Source: Theocolax elegans (lineage: Eukaryota > Arthropoda > Insecta > Hymenoptera > Cerocephalidae). Taken from it: 64,000 bases of DNA. The stretch is from assembly GCA_026168455.1 (NCBI GenBank), contig CM047426.1:30687058-30751057 (forward strand). The letters run 5' to 3'. A program made the position numbers and the translations under genes. The notes under the pieces were generated by a model. That model was given only the letters and a program-made list of their open reading frames with translations, made no database searches and was not told the DNA's origin. Shown one piece after another: positions 47,421-61,530 of this stretch (positions are counted from its first letter, which is position 1; each line of letters begins with the position of its first letter).

Positions 47421-49330
47421 CGACCTAAAAAAACTATCCCGTGAAATCAATGAAATGGCATGCGCACCGGCTTATTATTCGGATCTCGTTTCATACTTTT
47501 TCTCGGGAGCAAGTGAGAAAGGTAGAGGGAGCGTGGAGAGACGCGAATAGAGCAAATGAGTGCGAGGGAGAGCGAGGGAGGGAGAGGGAGGGAGAGAGAG
47601 AGAGAGAGAGACAGAAGAGCTCGAACCGGGCGAAAGTACGACAGGCCAGCCGAAAGTATTGATTCAGCTACGGTCGATAGGCCTGTGCACTAGCACTGCA
47701 GCGGCGGGCGCGTGGAACGTTCCTTCGTTCCTTCGTCTCGTGATAGTTAGCTAGTTTGCCAGGTTGATTGCTGTTATACCAGTAGTAATCTGGTGCATAC
47801 AATGAACTCCATTCCCAAGCTGCCAGTTCTATATACAACTCGAATTCCGAACCCTTTCTCCTACCTCGACTGCCGCTTTCCTACTCCCTATATTATACTC
47901 TTTCTCTTCGTCCTTCCAGATCTCTGTCTCATTCGTGTCCCAGAGAAACTAAACACGTGGAGGAGAAAATCTGTCGAGTGAAAAGTAAGGTAAAACCTCG
48001 AGCCCGCAGAAACCAACTGCCGAGCCCATTTTCCATCGAATACAACTTGCGGTTATAAGAATTCTCCAGCGGGTAACCGACATTGAATGAGCGCACAAGA
48101 AAAAGAGGAAAAGAGATAGAGAAAGACAGTAGAAAATAAAAGACACCCGAGAAAGTACGATGAAGCACGCAAACTCGGGAAAAGGAAGGCAGGAGGTAGA
48201 GAGAGGGAGAACGAGCGCGCGCTATCATGAGTTTTCCTGAGTTTTCCACGGAGTTATCCGCTTCCCTGGAGTGGGGGTGTTAATTACCAGCCCGTTCTGG
48301 GTAAGGTGGTAGAAGTACCTTTGCGCCCGCACACAGCGAGCGTCGGAGGGAGAAGGGGACGAAGGGCAAGAGGGTGCAACGCGGTAGGAAAGGATGTCGG
48401 CGCCCGGGTGCGAGATAACATTTTCAATTACCTGCAGGATGTGACGTAGTTATGAGTTAGCTACCTAGAGAGCGAGACCGGGAGTGAGAGAGAGATAGCG
48501 AAGGTGTTCCCTATAAGTAGAATCGTATACCCCTATCCATCCCATCTCTCGAGAGCATCGAGGAGATGATGAGACGAGATGGCTTGAAAGAGTGCGCGAG
48601 GAAGGAAAGGATAGAGCGAAAGAGGGAGGACGATGAGAGAAATGGAGAAACTGGAGAATCAGAGGATGTCTACTAATACTAAGCGAGCACGTGTCTCTCA
48701 GAGATAAACTAAACCCGATTATGGATAGTTGCTCCTCGAGGTCCTGCGAATACTTAATACTTTGGCATTGAATTATTGGCTCTAGTCAGCGCGTCCTTCA
48801 ACTTCTTCATCCATTTTACAAGACTGTCATTCTAAAATTGTACCGTTTCCTTTCCTCCAAATCTCTTTCTATACCTTATGTGGACTATGAAAGAAGAAGC
48901 ATGCAAAGATAGCTAGCTAAAATAGTATTCTTACGTAACGTTTCAATCAAGTCGTTTGCGTTCATTTAAATTATTACACCGAGCGTTTATGATTACTATC
49001 TCTGCGAGAGGAACGAAAATAAAAGAGAAACGAGGCAGTGGATGAGCACAGGATTCGATCCAATTAGAGGGCAACTTTAATGCAAGGAAAGTCGAAAGGA
49101 CTTTCGATGATAATCCCCCGGGCTCCCTCTTCCCTCTCCACCCCCTCCCCCACTCTCCTTTTCCCTTTTTCTCATTCTTTCTTCCATTCAACGATTCTCT
49201 CTCTGGAATACTCTCTTATTTCATTTATTCTACTTTTTCTTGTGTGAGCTTGCGAGATTCTTGAAAGTATACTTTCCCGTAAGGATCAGTCGGCCGACTC
49301 CGCCTTTCGAAAGAAGGAAGCCCGAAAGTA
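47421..49330. other. Largest GC-rich island of the window (about 1.9 kb)
   Basis: Purine-rich repeats (47550-47615, 48180-48215, 48480-48505 and 48590-48650), CpG-rich stretches (47690-47750, 48310-48420) and the palindrome GGAACGTTCC (47714-47723). Short frames in this block (for example minus 48249-47929) follow the purine tracts and have no domain. A promoter or 5' UTR cluster of a long gene would look like this; transcription is not shown by the sequence. Confidence 0.4.
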
Positions 49331-50030
49331 AGTGAATACTTTGATTAAAAGAATTGCTGAATAAGTAGAATAATTTAATAGTATCGGTAGCTCATTATTT
49401 TTGGTTAAAAATAGATATCATTGAAAACTTTTCAAATTTAATTTTAATGAATATTTCCGAAACACATATTTTTCCCAAATGCATGCTAATCTGACATTAC
49501 GTATGTACGTACGAATTGCCGCTCGTATGACTTAACTGCTTTTAATAACACGTTTGGAAATTTTGATGAAAAAATAGTCTTAATCCTAATATTGAAAATT
49601 AATGTATTGAGTCAGTTTAATGAAAATTTTTTAACTCCATACTTCAATTTGCCTATAATTGATGAATTTAAAGTTTCTTTAAATAGTTCAAAATAAGAAG
49701 CCTGAAACTAATAAGATTATTGAGTTACGTATAATGAAACTTTTAAAAATACTTTCTAATGCTAGAGATATAAAAGTTGTAAAATAGTTTAGATCGATAA
49801 ATCCTTGATTATTTGCTTTCGTATCTACAAAAATATTAAATATTCAGTGCTAGATAAAATTATTATGTTTGTATTTAGTATTAAATTTCTTTTTAAGTTG
49901 ATAATCTATAAATACTGTATATAAAAATGTTTGTAATTGGTTAACGAAATAAAAATAATAGTAAGCGTAATATTCGAAAAATTTAGGTAGACAATATTAC
50001 GTAGAAGACAATGCTAGATAACCGTCGTAG
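49331..50030. other. AT-rich spacer
   Basis: Nothing is recognised. Confidence 0.45.
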
Positions 50031-50350
50031 TCAAGAAGGTTAAGCGGTTCTCTTATGTCGGAGAAAATGAGAATATGGAAATATGAGTTAGGAACGTAAC
50101 TGATATTGCGGGAAGCTAGAAAAAAACGGAAAAAGAGGATGGTACGACCGAGTCAATGAGAACGAGTGTCGAGAAGCGTCGCGACGATCTGCGGCGGTAA
50201 TTTCACGGCGACTACCTCTGGATGCATTTTCTCTGAAAATATAAGCACCGCCACTCGGAGGGAAATAAATCAGCGTCGACCTTGCGCATTGCCAATTCAC
50301 CCGCTGAGTGGCCTTCATACTTAATTCCTGTAAACCGTTCGACAATGATT
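50031..50350. other. GC-rich island
   Basis: CpG-rich and unique, about 300 bp. The 85-codon minus frame (50345-50088) has no domain. Confidence 0.35.
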
Positions 50351-52180
50351 TTCTCTAGATCCTACTTTTAGTCCTGGAATTAAGTGAATTAAATAATTTT
50401 ATAAATTACAAAATACAAATTTACGTATTTTATTTTGTATTTATGAATAACTATATTTTTAATGAAAAGTATATTATAAATTATATTTGCAATTTATATA
50501 AAAATATATAGCACTCTATAGTTAACGTCTAAAGTTATCTAAATAGAACTATTGTGTAATGAAATAAAATACCATTTAAAATTTATGCTATAAATTTCAA
50601 TCGATTATAAATTCTATAGCGATAACTTTAGCGCTCTGTCTTCGCTACTTCTTTTAATTCTTGCGGCAATAAGAATCACTCTGTTTCTCTTCTCCGGGTT
50701 TTCATCGTCTATATCTTTCCTCCAAGTCTACAACGACGGTTTCTGCTGCCGACATCATATTTATCTCTTTAACTGCACGATTATGGATCTTGGAGAAAGA
50801 AAAAGAAAAACTGTCAAGTACATTGGTACTCGACTTTCTTAAAAAGATTTTCTTCATTACTTCGAGTATAAATTCAATATAAATATCAACTAAAATATCA
50901 CTTTTAATTAAATTTTAATTAAACAAATATGAACAATTTTTAAAAACTTTTATCTATCGCTGTACGAAATTTTATACAAAAATATCAATAAGCATTAAAA
51001 AAGACATTGAAAGGAAACTTAACTTTTAATTTCATGACAAAATTAAGAGTCGAATTTCTTTCCGATGACATTTTTTAATGTATTGATATTTTCACGTGAC
51101 AGTGATATACAATACTGAAACAAAGGGTAATGATGTCTTGGTTTTTTGTAATTTACCATATTTATTTAGTTAGAATATTCTTTTTATCTAAATTAACTCG
51201 GTTGATAAAAATAGAATTTAATATTCCAGAAACAAATTAATAATAACGAATATAATATTTCCAAATAAGATATCGATTTTTCACTTTTAATATTAATTAT
51301 TATCATCTATATTAAAAAAATATCAAGAATTGGATACTGATCAGAAATTGGTTATGATACTTGATGAAAGTTAATTATTTTTTATTATAAATATTTATTT
51401 TGTAATTATTTTTTTTATCCTTATATGTAGGGTACGAAAAATTAATTATACTTTATTTGACTAATTGGAATCTGTGGAAAATAAATCTACTCTTAATACC
51501 AATTGTATTAGATGCATTGTTTGTAGTAGTTGTATACTTAAATTAACATAACTAGTAAAAGATATGCTGACCATTTGAATATTTCACTATTTCTTGCCTA
51601 ACTCGTAAAAACGGTACTTCTGAATTGCTTTTGCCGTCATTATCAACGTAATCAATGGAAATGACAAAATACCTAGGGTTAATGATATTCGATCGTACTT
51701 GTGCGATACGTTTCTAATGATTTAGTGGGGCATTTCTTTTTGTGACGTGTTGAGCGCACAGATGTAAAACACAGCCCGGTATAATACGAAATGAATAGGA
51801 AATTTTTCTTATGGAACGAATAGCTTTTATGATTTTTCTCACTACATCTGTCATTTTTATATGGCGATTTGGTACCCGAGAGAAGAAAATCGTGAGAAAA
51901 TAAGAGTATTAGATGATAAGAAATTTACCAGTATATTTTATGAAAATATACACGATTTTCTGTTGTTAGAAATATAAAATTATTTTTTTATCACGTATAA
52001 GGAATAATAGACGTGTTTATTTTTTAGACATCATGAGCAAATAATTCTCGGTTAAAACTGAAAATCTTTCATTAGTGTAGTATTTGTGGACTGATAATGA
52101 TATAAAAAATGATAAATGTAATTGATATTTTGTAATATAAAATTGAAAATGTTTAAATATAGTTTAATGATTGTGGCATA
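50351..52180. other. AT-rich sequence with a weak island at 50620-50820
   Basis: No gene or clear repeat is recognised in 1.8 kb. Confidence 0.45.
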
Positions 52181-52690
52181 TAGATGGAGTCATGTTATAT
52201 CCATGCGTAAATGACCTCGATGACAATCCGCAACAACGGAAACTTTTTCTCGTGTCTCATGTATCATCTTAATCAGACAAAAAGGGTAAATCTCGAGGTT
52301 GAGGAGTTTGTTCAAGATAGAGGGAAAGGAAGAAAAAGAGGGATAGGAAAGTGCTTGATGTACGAGGGCGCTTCTTTCCGTTTTCCGGGTACGCGAGTTT
52401 CGAATTACGCGAGCAGTTCTCCTGTGCGAGCGCACACGGAGGAAAACTTTTGCGGCCCCCGGTCCGCGGGGTTTGCCCGGAGGGATTTTGGCAGAGATGG
52501 CTCTCGCAATTTATAACCTTCCTTAACTGAATTCGATGCCGCCCTATTACTCTCTCTCCCTCTCTCTTCCCTCCCCCCCCCCTCTCTCTCTCACTCTCTC
52601 TCGCTCTCTTGCTGGTGTTGGTTAGTTCCTTCTCCTTCCCACTCGTCCATATACAAATTTTGACCTGTTTTGCTCGACCGCGTATATAGA
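52181..52690. other. GC-rich island with a CT tract
   Basis: CpG-rich 52370-52500 includes GGTCCGCGGGG (52461-52471). The pyrimidine tract with a C run is at 52550-52613. Frames on both strands overlap and are composition-driven. Confidence 0.4.
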
Positions 52691-53225
52691 TATATAAGAT
52701 ATTACTCATGATATTTCGATTTGGCAAATAAAACGAGTTTCTAAGAATTATTTTATGCAGTAGATGAAAATCTTGAAGACTTTAACGTTGTACAATTTCA
52801 TCTAGGCGGCTGGTATTTTAGGAAAAATTGAAAAATAAATGATCTGTTCATACCATATATACCATACGCTCATTTAATTGGTTTAATGAAAAAAAAGTTT
52901 ATTTACACTCACCCGAAAAATATTCTGAATAGCATACACTAATGAACATAAAATATTTTATTTATTTCGTACACAATCAATTAATTTATTTTACAATAAA
53001 ATCTTACGTATATGTATTTAAATATAATTTTATGTATCAAAAGTTATAGGATGCATTTATAAAATTTCTTGAACTAATGCAATAACAATTACTAAAGAAA
53101 TTTAATAAAATTAACTTACTTCTTATTTAAATAAATAAGTAATTACTGCAGTTCTTTGTATTTATAATTTTTAATATTTATCTAATAAGATTACAGATTA
53201 CATTTTAATCAATTTCAGTTGAGTG
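52691..53225. other. AT-rich spacer
   Basis: Nothing is recognised. Confidence 0.45.
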
Positions 53226-53480
53226 TACGGTAATTTTTACTTTTTCCCTTGCACGGAGAATCGGATCGTTACCAAACTATTTTTATTTCTGCCCTAACTT
53301 TGACCAAATCAAGATGTTTAAGCTTCTTTTTTTTAAAATAAAATTTACTTGATCTTAGTTTTCTTCCGAACCTAATTTTGAGTGTCTATCTCTTATTTGT
53401 TTTTGAGTTATAAGTAATGAAATTCAATTTTGAGTTATAAGTAAGGAGCGTCAGATTCTATAACTCCGGGTTTCTTTATA
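53226..53480. repeat. Diverged dispersed repeat related to the centre of the 11262-11815 element
   Basis: Around 53285-53365 the order CATAACTTTG/CCTAACTTTG, ACCAAAT, AAGATGTTTAA, CTTCTTTTTTTT and ACTTGATCT parallels 11555-11620. A phrase of the form TTTGAGTTATAAGTAA appears twice here (53402-53420 and 53432-53446). This suggests an interspersed family with at least two old copies in the window. Confidence 0.5.
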
Positions 53481-54050
53481 TTTTTATAGTAGTAAACATA
53501 TCCTAGAGTTCAGCAATGATCCGTTCCCAGAGATGTGACACTCTCCTGGTTGGCATTGTTTCAAAGCAATAAATACTCGCTTAAGTTAATATAATATATG
53601 TACAATCAATAATAAATATTGTTAATAATACATTATTAAATACAATTTTTTATACTTAATAGAATTATCGTTGTCAATTGTAACTGTCACTTATCTTACT
53701 AGAACATCTCTGTTTTAAATATGTTTACACGTACATTAAAATCTAAGCAGATTCTGCAAATACGAATAAGTTTGCTTGTATATATAATAAAAACACTTTC
53801 GTTTAATTTACAACCGTTTTGTACCAGATAATTCTCAAATAATTTCATAATCTGAAGGAGATCGTAGCGCTTGCTGTCTCTATACAGGACTGAGAGGTGC
53901 ATCACTTTTTCTGGACAAGTAATTTTTAATCAAAATTGATCAAAAGACAACCATTCGACAAAAAAGAATTGATTAGAACAACCAAATCACTCTACTCTAC
54001 AAATGAATTGAGTATATTTGTTAAACACGTACGGCATATGCTGGTATCAC
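53481..54050. other. AT-rich spacer
   Basis: Nothing is recognised; the 68-codon minus frame at 53905-53699 has no domain. Confidence 0.45.
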
Positions 54051-54582
54051 AAAGCAGAGAGGTGTATAGAAGTAATGGTCCTTAACGAGCCGGACCACCA
54101 CACGTATTTCTCGATTCGTATTAATAAATATGTCGGTACTAAAGTTTTATATAGATATCATGTTGAAATTATTACTCTAACTATACCATTATAACCCGTG
54201 CAATATTTAAAAAAGATGATTTAAAAAATAAGTAGGATAGAAGGAAAAGTTCGAAGATATGAAATAAAATCTACGACAAAATAGCGCATAAAACAAAGGC
54301 ATGGAAGAAAAGTAAGCAGAAAATGTATAAACTGTGTGTGCGTGTGTGTGTGTGTGTGTGTGTAGAGAATAGAGAGAGTGAAAGAGAGAGAGAGAGAGAG
54401 AGAGAGATGTACACAGTCCAAAGTTCACACATGGAGAATGAAAGGTGTAGGTAAATATACGCTAGTGGTATTCTGTTGCTTGAGCGAACGGCCACCAGCT
54501 AACAACGTTCGCGATAATTACCTTTGTTCCTGTAAATTGCGATGGTTCTCTTGAAGCCCGTAGAGCCATCGTCATTTTCTAA

Positions 54583-54618
<36 letters not shown>

Positions 54619-54800
54619 TCTCGTGTGACACCCACATCGAATTATCCACCCACATCAGTGTGGCCCGTTTGCCCGGGCACACTCGTAATAATGCGTTTCC
54701 GTTGCATTACGGCTCGAATGTGCCGCAAAAATTTACCTGTCGTCGCCTCTACGTGTAAATGCGTGAACCACTTACGCTTGGATCAGGGAATAGAAATTTT
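54051..54800. repeat. Microsatellite-rich block: GT, GA and CT tracts with short hairpins
   Basis: GT repeats lie at 54335-54363, GA repeats at 54369-54408 and CT repeats at 54584-54615. Stem TGGTCC/GGACCA is at 54079-54104, and an imperfect stem lies at 54685-54710 after GCCCGGGC (54671-54678). Frames on the minus strand (54207-54495) are translations of the repeats. Confidence 0.6.
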
Positions 54801-55480
54801 CTACTTCAAAAATTTTATTTCTTCGAAAACGAGAAATTTAATGGATTTACAATATTATTCATGCGTTTCCCTATATAATATATCTAATATAAAATTATTG
54901 TATAGTTAATCTATTTTTATTATTGCTATCATTTATAAATTTGCTACAACTTTTATTATTTATACAAAAAAATCTGCTTAAGAATGTAATACATGTTAAA
55001 ATTATTTTTATCAAAATTTGACTTTCTACTATAGTAACGAAAATTTCATACTATATTAATACATATATCCTACTAGGAAATTCAACCATAATTTTGACAA
55101 TTTCTGGCGAAGAACGTCATATATTTCACAAACTTTTAGCTAAAAATCGGCAATATTTCTATGCGAATGTAATAAAATATAATAAAATAATTATCACCCT
55201 GTATTATAAAATATTACAGGAAAATGAGGCGTAATAAACGTTTTTTGAAATAAAATATTATAAAAAGGTATAATTTATTTGAAATACCGCAAATATTTAT
55301 TATAATTGAAAGCAAAGTGTACCGTTTTTATATAAATTCATATATCCTTGCGAAACTGATCATACAAAAGTATAACTATCTAAGTTCAAAAATGACTAAT
55401 TATCAAATGACTAATGTAATATTCAGTCTGTCTGATCGTATTTTAGTTATACTCTTCTACTTGAATAACCTGTAATTTAA
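54801..55480. other. AT-rich spacer
   Basis: Nothing is recognised. Confidence 0.45.
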
Positions 55481-56340
55481 ATAGCTGATACAGGCTCGTA
55501 CGCTCAGTAAGGATCTCGTACGTATAATACTCGGAGGCACACGCACGCGCGCACACACAGGCAGACAGAGAAACACAAGGAAAGGTTGACATACGTATGG
55601 AGTAACTAATTCAGCATCTCTCTTTGTCAAAGTGAAAAGGGAGCAAAATGGTAAAAGGGGTAGAGATAATATTGAAAGGTGTTGAGGGGGTAACCGAGAA
55701 AGGGTTGAGGTAGAGAACGGTCGCAACGACACGACTCAATGCAGCGGTCGGATATAGAAGGCCGAGATCTGCATATTTAGCTAAGGGTCACGCGGCGACC
55801 ATTGGAATTGCAAAATTGCAAATTGGACTTGTTTGCGCGGCCTCCTACCACCACAAAGCGACGCAAGCGCAGAACGTACCGCGAGTCCTGCGAAACTTTT
55901 CGTATTAACTCGCCGCGCTCGTCGAGTATCAACGGAGAAAACGTTTGCGTGGTTGGGCTATAACGATTAATGTAAATTTCGCGAGTGGAAACTCGGAGGA
56001 GTCGGTGCGAGAGATTTCGAGTGGTTCGAAGAGACACGCCACCGCGATGTTTTTAGCGACGCTCTCTTATACTCTTGTGTCTCTTCGACCCTCCTTCTCC
56101 GTTTCCTTCTCCTTCTCCTCCTCCCCCTCCTCCCCTCCGCCTCCTCGTCCTTCTCTTTCGCTCGCACAATTTCGAGTAGCAAATATATAGCCGAGCCGCG
56201 GACTCGACCAACTTGGCGAGGAGCAATTTTCAGAGCACGGGCTATGGGCTAAAATGCTTTAGCAGCACGCGCCACTCTACAGCGAGTCTAACTATTTTCC
56301 TCCCTCTCTTCCATTCTCTCTCACTCTTTCCAGAGAAATA
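55481..56340. other. GC-rich island with CA and CT tracts
   Basis: A GCACACGCACGCGCG-type repeat is at 55537-55558. CpG-rich sequence runs from 55780 to 56050, followed by a CTCCT-type pyrimidine tract (56090-56160) and another CpG-rich part to 56285. Frames on both strands are composition-driven. Confidence 0.4.
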
Positions 56341-56700
56341 AATGGACTAAGAGTTATTTGAGGGATAATCTATGCATACTTTACATTGCGTTTTCCTTAC
56401 CAGTCAATTACTGCATTTACATTTTCGTGATGATTGCCAATCAATGTGTTAATTTATACGTTACATTTTCTATAAAATCTATTGCTTCGAGTTAATGGTC
56501 GGTGTACGAAGTTACTCTACTCCTCCCCTATATGCAACCGAAAAGAATTTAGAATAGAGATAATCAATATTATTTCACTCAAAGGAAAATCTTGATTATT
56601 ACTAATAATTTATAAAATCGTAAATAATCTAATTACAACATATATTTGTTAATACTGTAATAATAAGAAAAAAAGTTTTATCGTCGTATAATAAAAAAAT
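56341..56700. other. AT-rich spacer
   Basis: Nothing is recognised. Confidence 0.45.
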
Positions 56701-57660
56701 ACAAAGAATGAAACAGCTTGATCAGAAAAACAAGTTTCTAGAATACAATACAATCCGATCCAGAAAAAAAAGGAATATTCGTATGTTCCAAATGGGAAGA
56801 CATAGTATATTTAATATACGAGGGTATTGCGTGCATTCGCGCGATTTCTCGACACCGGGATATCTCTCAATATATATAATACACAAACGACGACGATTCA
56901 CATAGTGCGTCAAAAGAAAATAGTGAGAGCGGGAATGCAAGGCCCGATTTAAGCAGACGTTTAGCCTCGAGAGAAAGAAACGAATAATCGGATGTATATA
57001 TCTATATATGAATATGTATAGGTATATGCAGAAGCCGACCACGCGCATAACGTAACCGGGAAAGTAGGACCGACTCCTTGACGTTGGAAAAAGGAAATAT
57101 ACATTGGAGTCGCGAAGGCCATGCAAATGGAAAGTTATGCCGCAGAAAAACGAATATTGAATCAGCAGTGGAGAGTATTCGTCTGTGCCTTCCCCTTCGT
57201 CGTTGGTAGTAGCGGGAATAGATGTTTGACGAACGAAGGAGGGTGGAGAGCGCGATGCTTGCTTTTCATCTCCGTTCGATGCCAGGAACCGATCCTCCGT
57301 ATGTCGTTTTCTATATATACGCCAAGATATGCCTTTGCGGATTTGCCTTCTCCCTTCGCTGATTTTTCTTCCTATCCGTCTATCATCCGGGGGCTATACC
57401 AATCCCGCGAGCGTTTCTTTTCTCTGGACCGCCGAAAGGTCGATTTGCTCTTATCCCCTGGCACTGAAATAGGGGAAATCGATTTCTTTGTCGCGATGAA
57501 GATGCTTTCGACTGTTTGACCCAAAAACCAGACGTACGCGCTTACCTTAAGTATAATATGAATATGCGATAAAACGTTTAATGAGACTTTCGGCTTCTCC
57601 CAGTTCTCCTGGCTTTCACACAAAGTATTCGCGCATATATACGTATATGTGTATTCAATC
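56701..57660. other. GC-richer island, unassigned
   Basis: Higher complexity from 56810 to 57650 with CpGs. Two frames exceed 130 codons (plus 57121-57519, minus 57126-56722), but neither peptide shows a family motif. Weak chance of an exon; a regulatory island is likelier. Confidence 0.3.
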
Positions 57661-58740
57661 ATCCATTCTTAATGTAAACATTTTTATTTAAAGCGATAAC
57701 AAAAGACAGTGAAAATTTCTAATTCTATTAAGAGTTTAAACGACATTTCCGAAGCGCAGTTATTTTTGCATTTTTGTATGTCAATCCGGCAGAAAAAAAC
57801 CTTAAAAATAAAAAAAACAAACGTCAGCCCGGAGTCGTAATAGAATAAGATAGCTTATCTAGGGCTGGCGCATTAACAAATTTCACTACCGACGACTTTA
57901 GCTGTTCTCTTGATTGAAATTTCAATTAACTAGTGAATTTCAATCCAAATGTATGATGGGTCACATCGTTTCAGGGGTAATTTTTAGTCGCTCTAGTTTA
58001 TTCCGAAGTATAAAAAAATAAATAATTGTCGTGAAAAATTCTATTTTTCAAACGTGAATGCTATCCTGAATAATACTATACTTATTGATGATGATCGCAT
58101 CAAGTAATCGAAAAATCCGCTATCACTTTTTTCCTTGAAAAGCAGATCTCTCTTAATTCTTGGTCTCACCAGGATAATGATGAACTTTCAACCTCGTCAA
58201 TCAATGGTAGCTTCGCCAACATTGTGGCAGTTGTATGGAATAAACCGCATAATGTGTCACGCTCCATCACTCTTATATTATCACCATACTAGTGTCGATT
58301 GTAAGCGCGAAACCCGGGCGACGAAGTACGCGCGATGACCGTTCGCAAATAGAGAGAACGAGAAGCTCGCTTCGCCTGCTTTTATTAGACACCTGTAATG
58401 TAACCCTCTATCCTAATTTCAGCGAATTCATTACCCATAATCTTACTCGATCCTACATATCAATGGTAATTTGAATAAAACAAAATTAATGGTTGAATAT
58501 TTCGTTAACAAAAACTAAATATGAACGTGTTATTCTGAAAACCGAAAAAAAATATTCGTGTATTGCAATGAAAGATTCTGTATTCTAAAAAAACTGCAAT
58601 TTTGATAATATCAACATGCTGGTAAATATACAAGTAATGATGTCACACATTCCATAACAGAGATAGTACATATTTCTTTTTCACAAAATAAAATTATGTT
58701 TCACTTTACTCTTTTGATAATAAACACATCTACTGGATAT
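57661..58740. other. Mixed sequence with a weak island at 58130-58400
   Basis: A CpG patch at about 58300-58380 is the only compositional rise. No gene is recognised. Confidence 0.35.
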
Positions 58741-59700
58741 AAACATTATCTTAAACTCTTTTGCAGTTAGTTCGAGTAGTTTTTGCATAAAATTCTAGTT
58801 TTGGAAATCTGGTGCGACGGCGCCCAGAAAACGCGTTAATAAATAGACAGTCGTTTGATAAGAGAAGAGTGCGAGCGAAAAAGAGGAAAACGAAATGCCA
58901 TTTAGAATTATTTATTGGCGAGAAGGTAAAAGCTAAATAAACTCTCGTGCGGGGAGGAAAAAGCCGATTTACGCGGTTTGTTCGCTCCTCTCGTCCATTG
59001 TTTCGGCGCTGCATCGTTTTCTTGGGGCGCCGATCGTGTGAAAAGTAAATACCTTTTCCAATTGTATATCTCGAGAAATTACGCGCTAGAGGTTCGAGCG
59101 AAGATGCACCGGCAAAAGGAATGAGAGAACGCGAAGAGAGGAAAACCAGGGTTTCCGAGACCGTGCCGTTTTCTTAACCGCTCTCGCGCGGAGCTTTCTT
59201 TCGGTGTATTTATGTGTGTGCTCGCTCAGGTCGCAGTTGAGCTTCTCCACCGAGTCGAAATTCAAATACGAGCCCGAGTTCAAAGATATTTTTGTTTATC
59301 GGGATCCTTTACTTATTTTCAAAACAACGGCATATGCGCCCCGAAGATAAATCCCAAGACCGAGTGATTTCTTGTCTCCGTAGTCAATAAAAAGGCAATA
59401 ACAAGGATGAATATGGAGAAAACGCCGCGCAGACGGAAATAGAAGAAAGGTGTATAAAGAGAGAGAGTGAGAGAGAGAGAGTCATATATAGTAGAGAATC
59501 GATCGAACATCTGAACAGTCGTGACCTACCGTCGGGGTACACCGTCAGTTACGCCTGTCCTAAAAACGTCCCGACAAGGGTGAGCGGGTGTCTTTCATCT
59601 CTTACGTAAGCGCCAGTTCGGAAATTATTAATACGAAAGAGAGAGATAGAGAGAAAGGGAGTGCTTGAGAACCATTTACGTCATTACACTAGTATCTAAA
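58741..59700. other. GC-rich island with GA tracts and TATA-like words
   Basis: CpG-containing 58800-59260, GA repeats at 59457-59482 and 59637-59662, TATATAG at about 59485, and a donor-like AAGG|GTGAGC at about 59579. The spacing does not make a convincing core promoter, but the combination resembles the other candidate regulatory islands. Confidence 0.35.
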
Positions 59701-61080
59701 GTAATTCGATGACTACCAAGAGAAGAGATTGTCGAGCTTATATATATAGGAGCATGGTATGCAATTTGTTGTTCGACGCCATAGTAGGCTTTCCTTGACC
59801 ATTACATTTTTACTCTTTATTGCTTAACATCACTTATTTTACGCTCCCAACACAGTGTTAATCAGCGACGAAGGTATGATATGTCTTTGTAGAGAAAGCA
59901 CGAGTTGAATATACATTTTGCCAATTGTGCTTAAATTATAGTTTATTTATTAAGATGTAATAATATACATGTACGTATGTGATTGTCATTATATTTATAA
60001 AATTTACGATATATATTTTGAGATGAACCGAGTTTATATAATTTTCAATATTTTCATAAAATATATTTTTATTATACATATTCTCATTATATATTCATTG
60101 AATTATTATTTAATACATTTTTTTCTTGAATGGACCTTACTATTTTTATATTGCTTGAATATTTTTTTATTGAGGTAGAAGAATATATGTTGCGCACAAA
60201 AGCTCCGAATTTCTAATAAAAATATAATAAAAACAAGAAAACAATTTATTATTTTTTTGATTTAATATTTTGTATTTCAAAATTTGTTAATTACTTATTT
60301 GTAACATAACTAAAGTACAACAGAATTATACAAACTTCTTATAATAACGATTTACAAAATTATTTATTTGCTTTTATATAATTTTTTGAATTTTTACTAT
60401 AAATATAAAAATTATTTAAAATATTAAGAAATTATTTACAGTAAATTATTTATCCTAGTTCCATCTCAGGCTTATATACTCTTAAACAATTTTTATAATG
60501 TTATTGGATTCATTTAGAACTAAATAGCGAGACAGATTCGACCGAGAGAAGAGTAAAGAGACTCGTTAATTTTCGCTGAGTTTAGGTATTTACGTGAGTC
60601 TATATACAACACACAAAGTAACATAAATTACACAATAACAAATAAAGTTTATAAAATAGTTATTTTTGACCGATATATTGGTTTTGTAGGTATAATACTA
60701 TTTAATAATACCCTTTATTAGGAAAATCATCATATTTATATATAAAATCATATAAAGAAATACTTTATAATTGTTGCATATTTCGCCTAACGGAACAGTA
60801 TAATTCAGTGCATAAGCGCGAAATTGAGGATAACTCGATGTATTTACAAATTATGTCAGATGGTTCTAAAGTGCTCGACTGTTTGTACTCGGTGTATCTA
60901 GATAAACTCATCATGTATTATTAAATTATGATAATATCGCTTCAATGAAAATGGAATAATTTTCTGGTTGATGTAATTTTAAGAGAATGCACAAAAATCT
61001 ACTTAACGCTGTTTAATGTTATAGGTTACTACGAGATATACAGATAAGAAAAAATACTTGGTTATACTTTAACGTTTCAT
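59701..61080. other. AT-rich desert
   Basis: About 1.4 kb of very AT-rich sequence; the frames here are low in complexity. Confidence 0.5.
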
Positions 61081-61530
61081 CAAAATACGCAGTAGGGTCA
61101 AGAATTGGTCATCTTGATTCCGGTATCGAGTGTAGCACCACCTACCGGATGTTTTGCGACAAAGCGTTGCTGCGGTCAAAACACGAGATTATGAAGCATC
61201 GATAAACAAAGAGTGCAAGTGAAAATCTGTGATATCTCTTTTTCTCTCTCCCTCTGTGTTTACCTCTGATTGGTGGTTTGGATGCAATCACCCATCTGAA
61301 TGTTTCTCATCCCTGTGCTCATATGGGGAGCGAATACGGGGGAAAAGAGAAAGCCTGATTTATTGGACGTGCACGGAAAATGTGCGGTTCCCTCGCTTTT
61401 TGACATTGCTGTTGTCTCTGCGAGTATTATCAATGACATTGTTCTGGGTGACGTTTTCGGGAGTAAATTTTCGATTTATAAAATTGAGAATTATGCAGCT
61501 CGAGATTGGAGCGCCCAGCTAATCCGACTG
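61081..61530. other. GC-richer island
   Basis: CpG-containing 61080-61200 and 61325-61520. Two overlapping plus frames (61229-61522 and 61300-61536) lack known domains. Possible regulatory element. Confidence 0.3.

Noticed and set aside
47714..47723. GGAACGTTCC as a heat-shock element
   Set aside because: Only two inverted units are in phase; a functional heat-shock element usually needs three or more.
54207..54495. Three overlapping minus-strand frames with Leu/Ser and Thr/His runs
   Set aside because: Direct translations of the GA and GT microsatellites.
57121..57519. 132-codon plus-strand frame in a GC-richer island
   Set aside because: Length is possible by chance at this GC content, and no motif or splice context was found.
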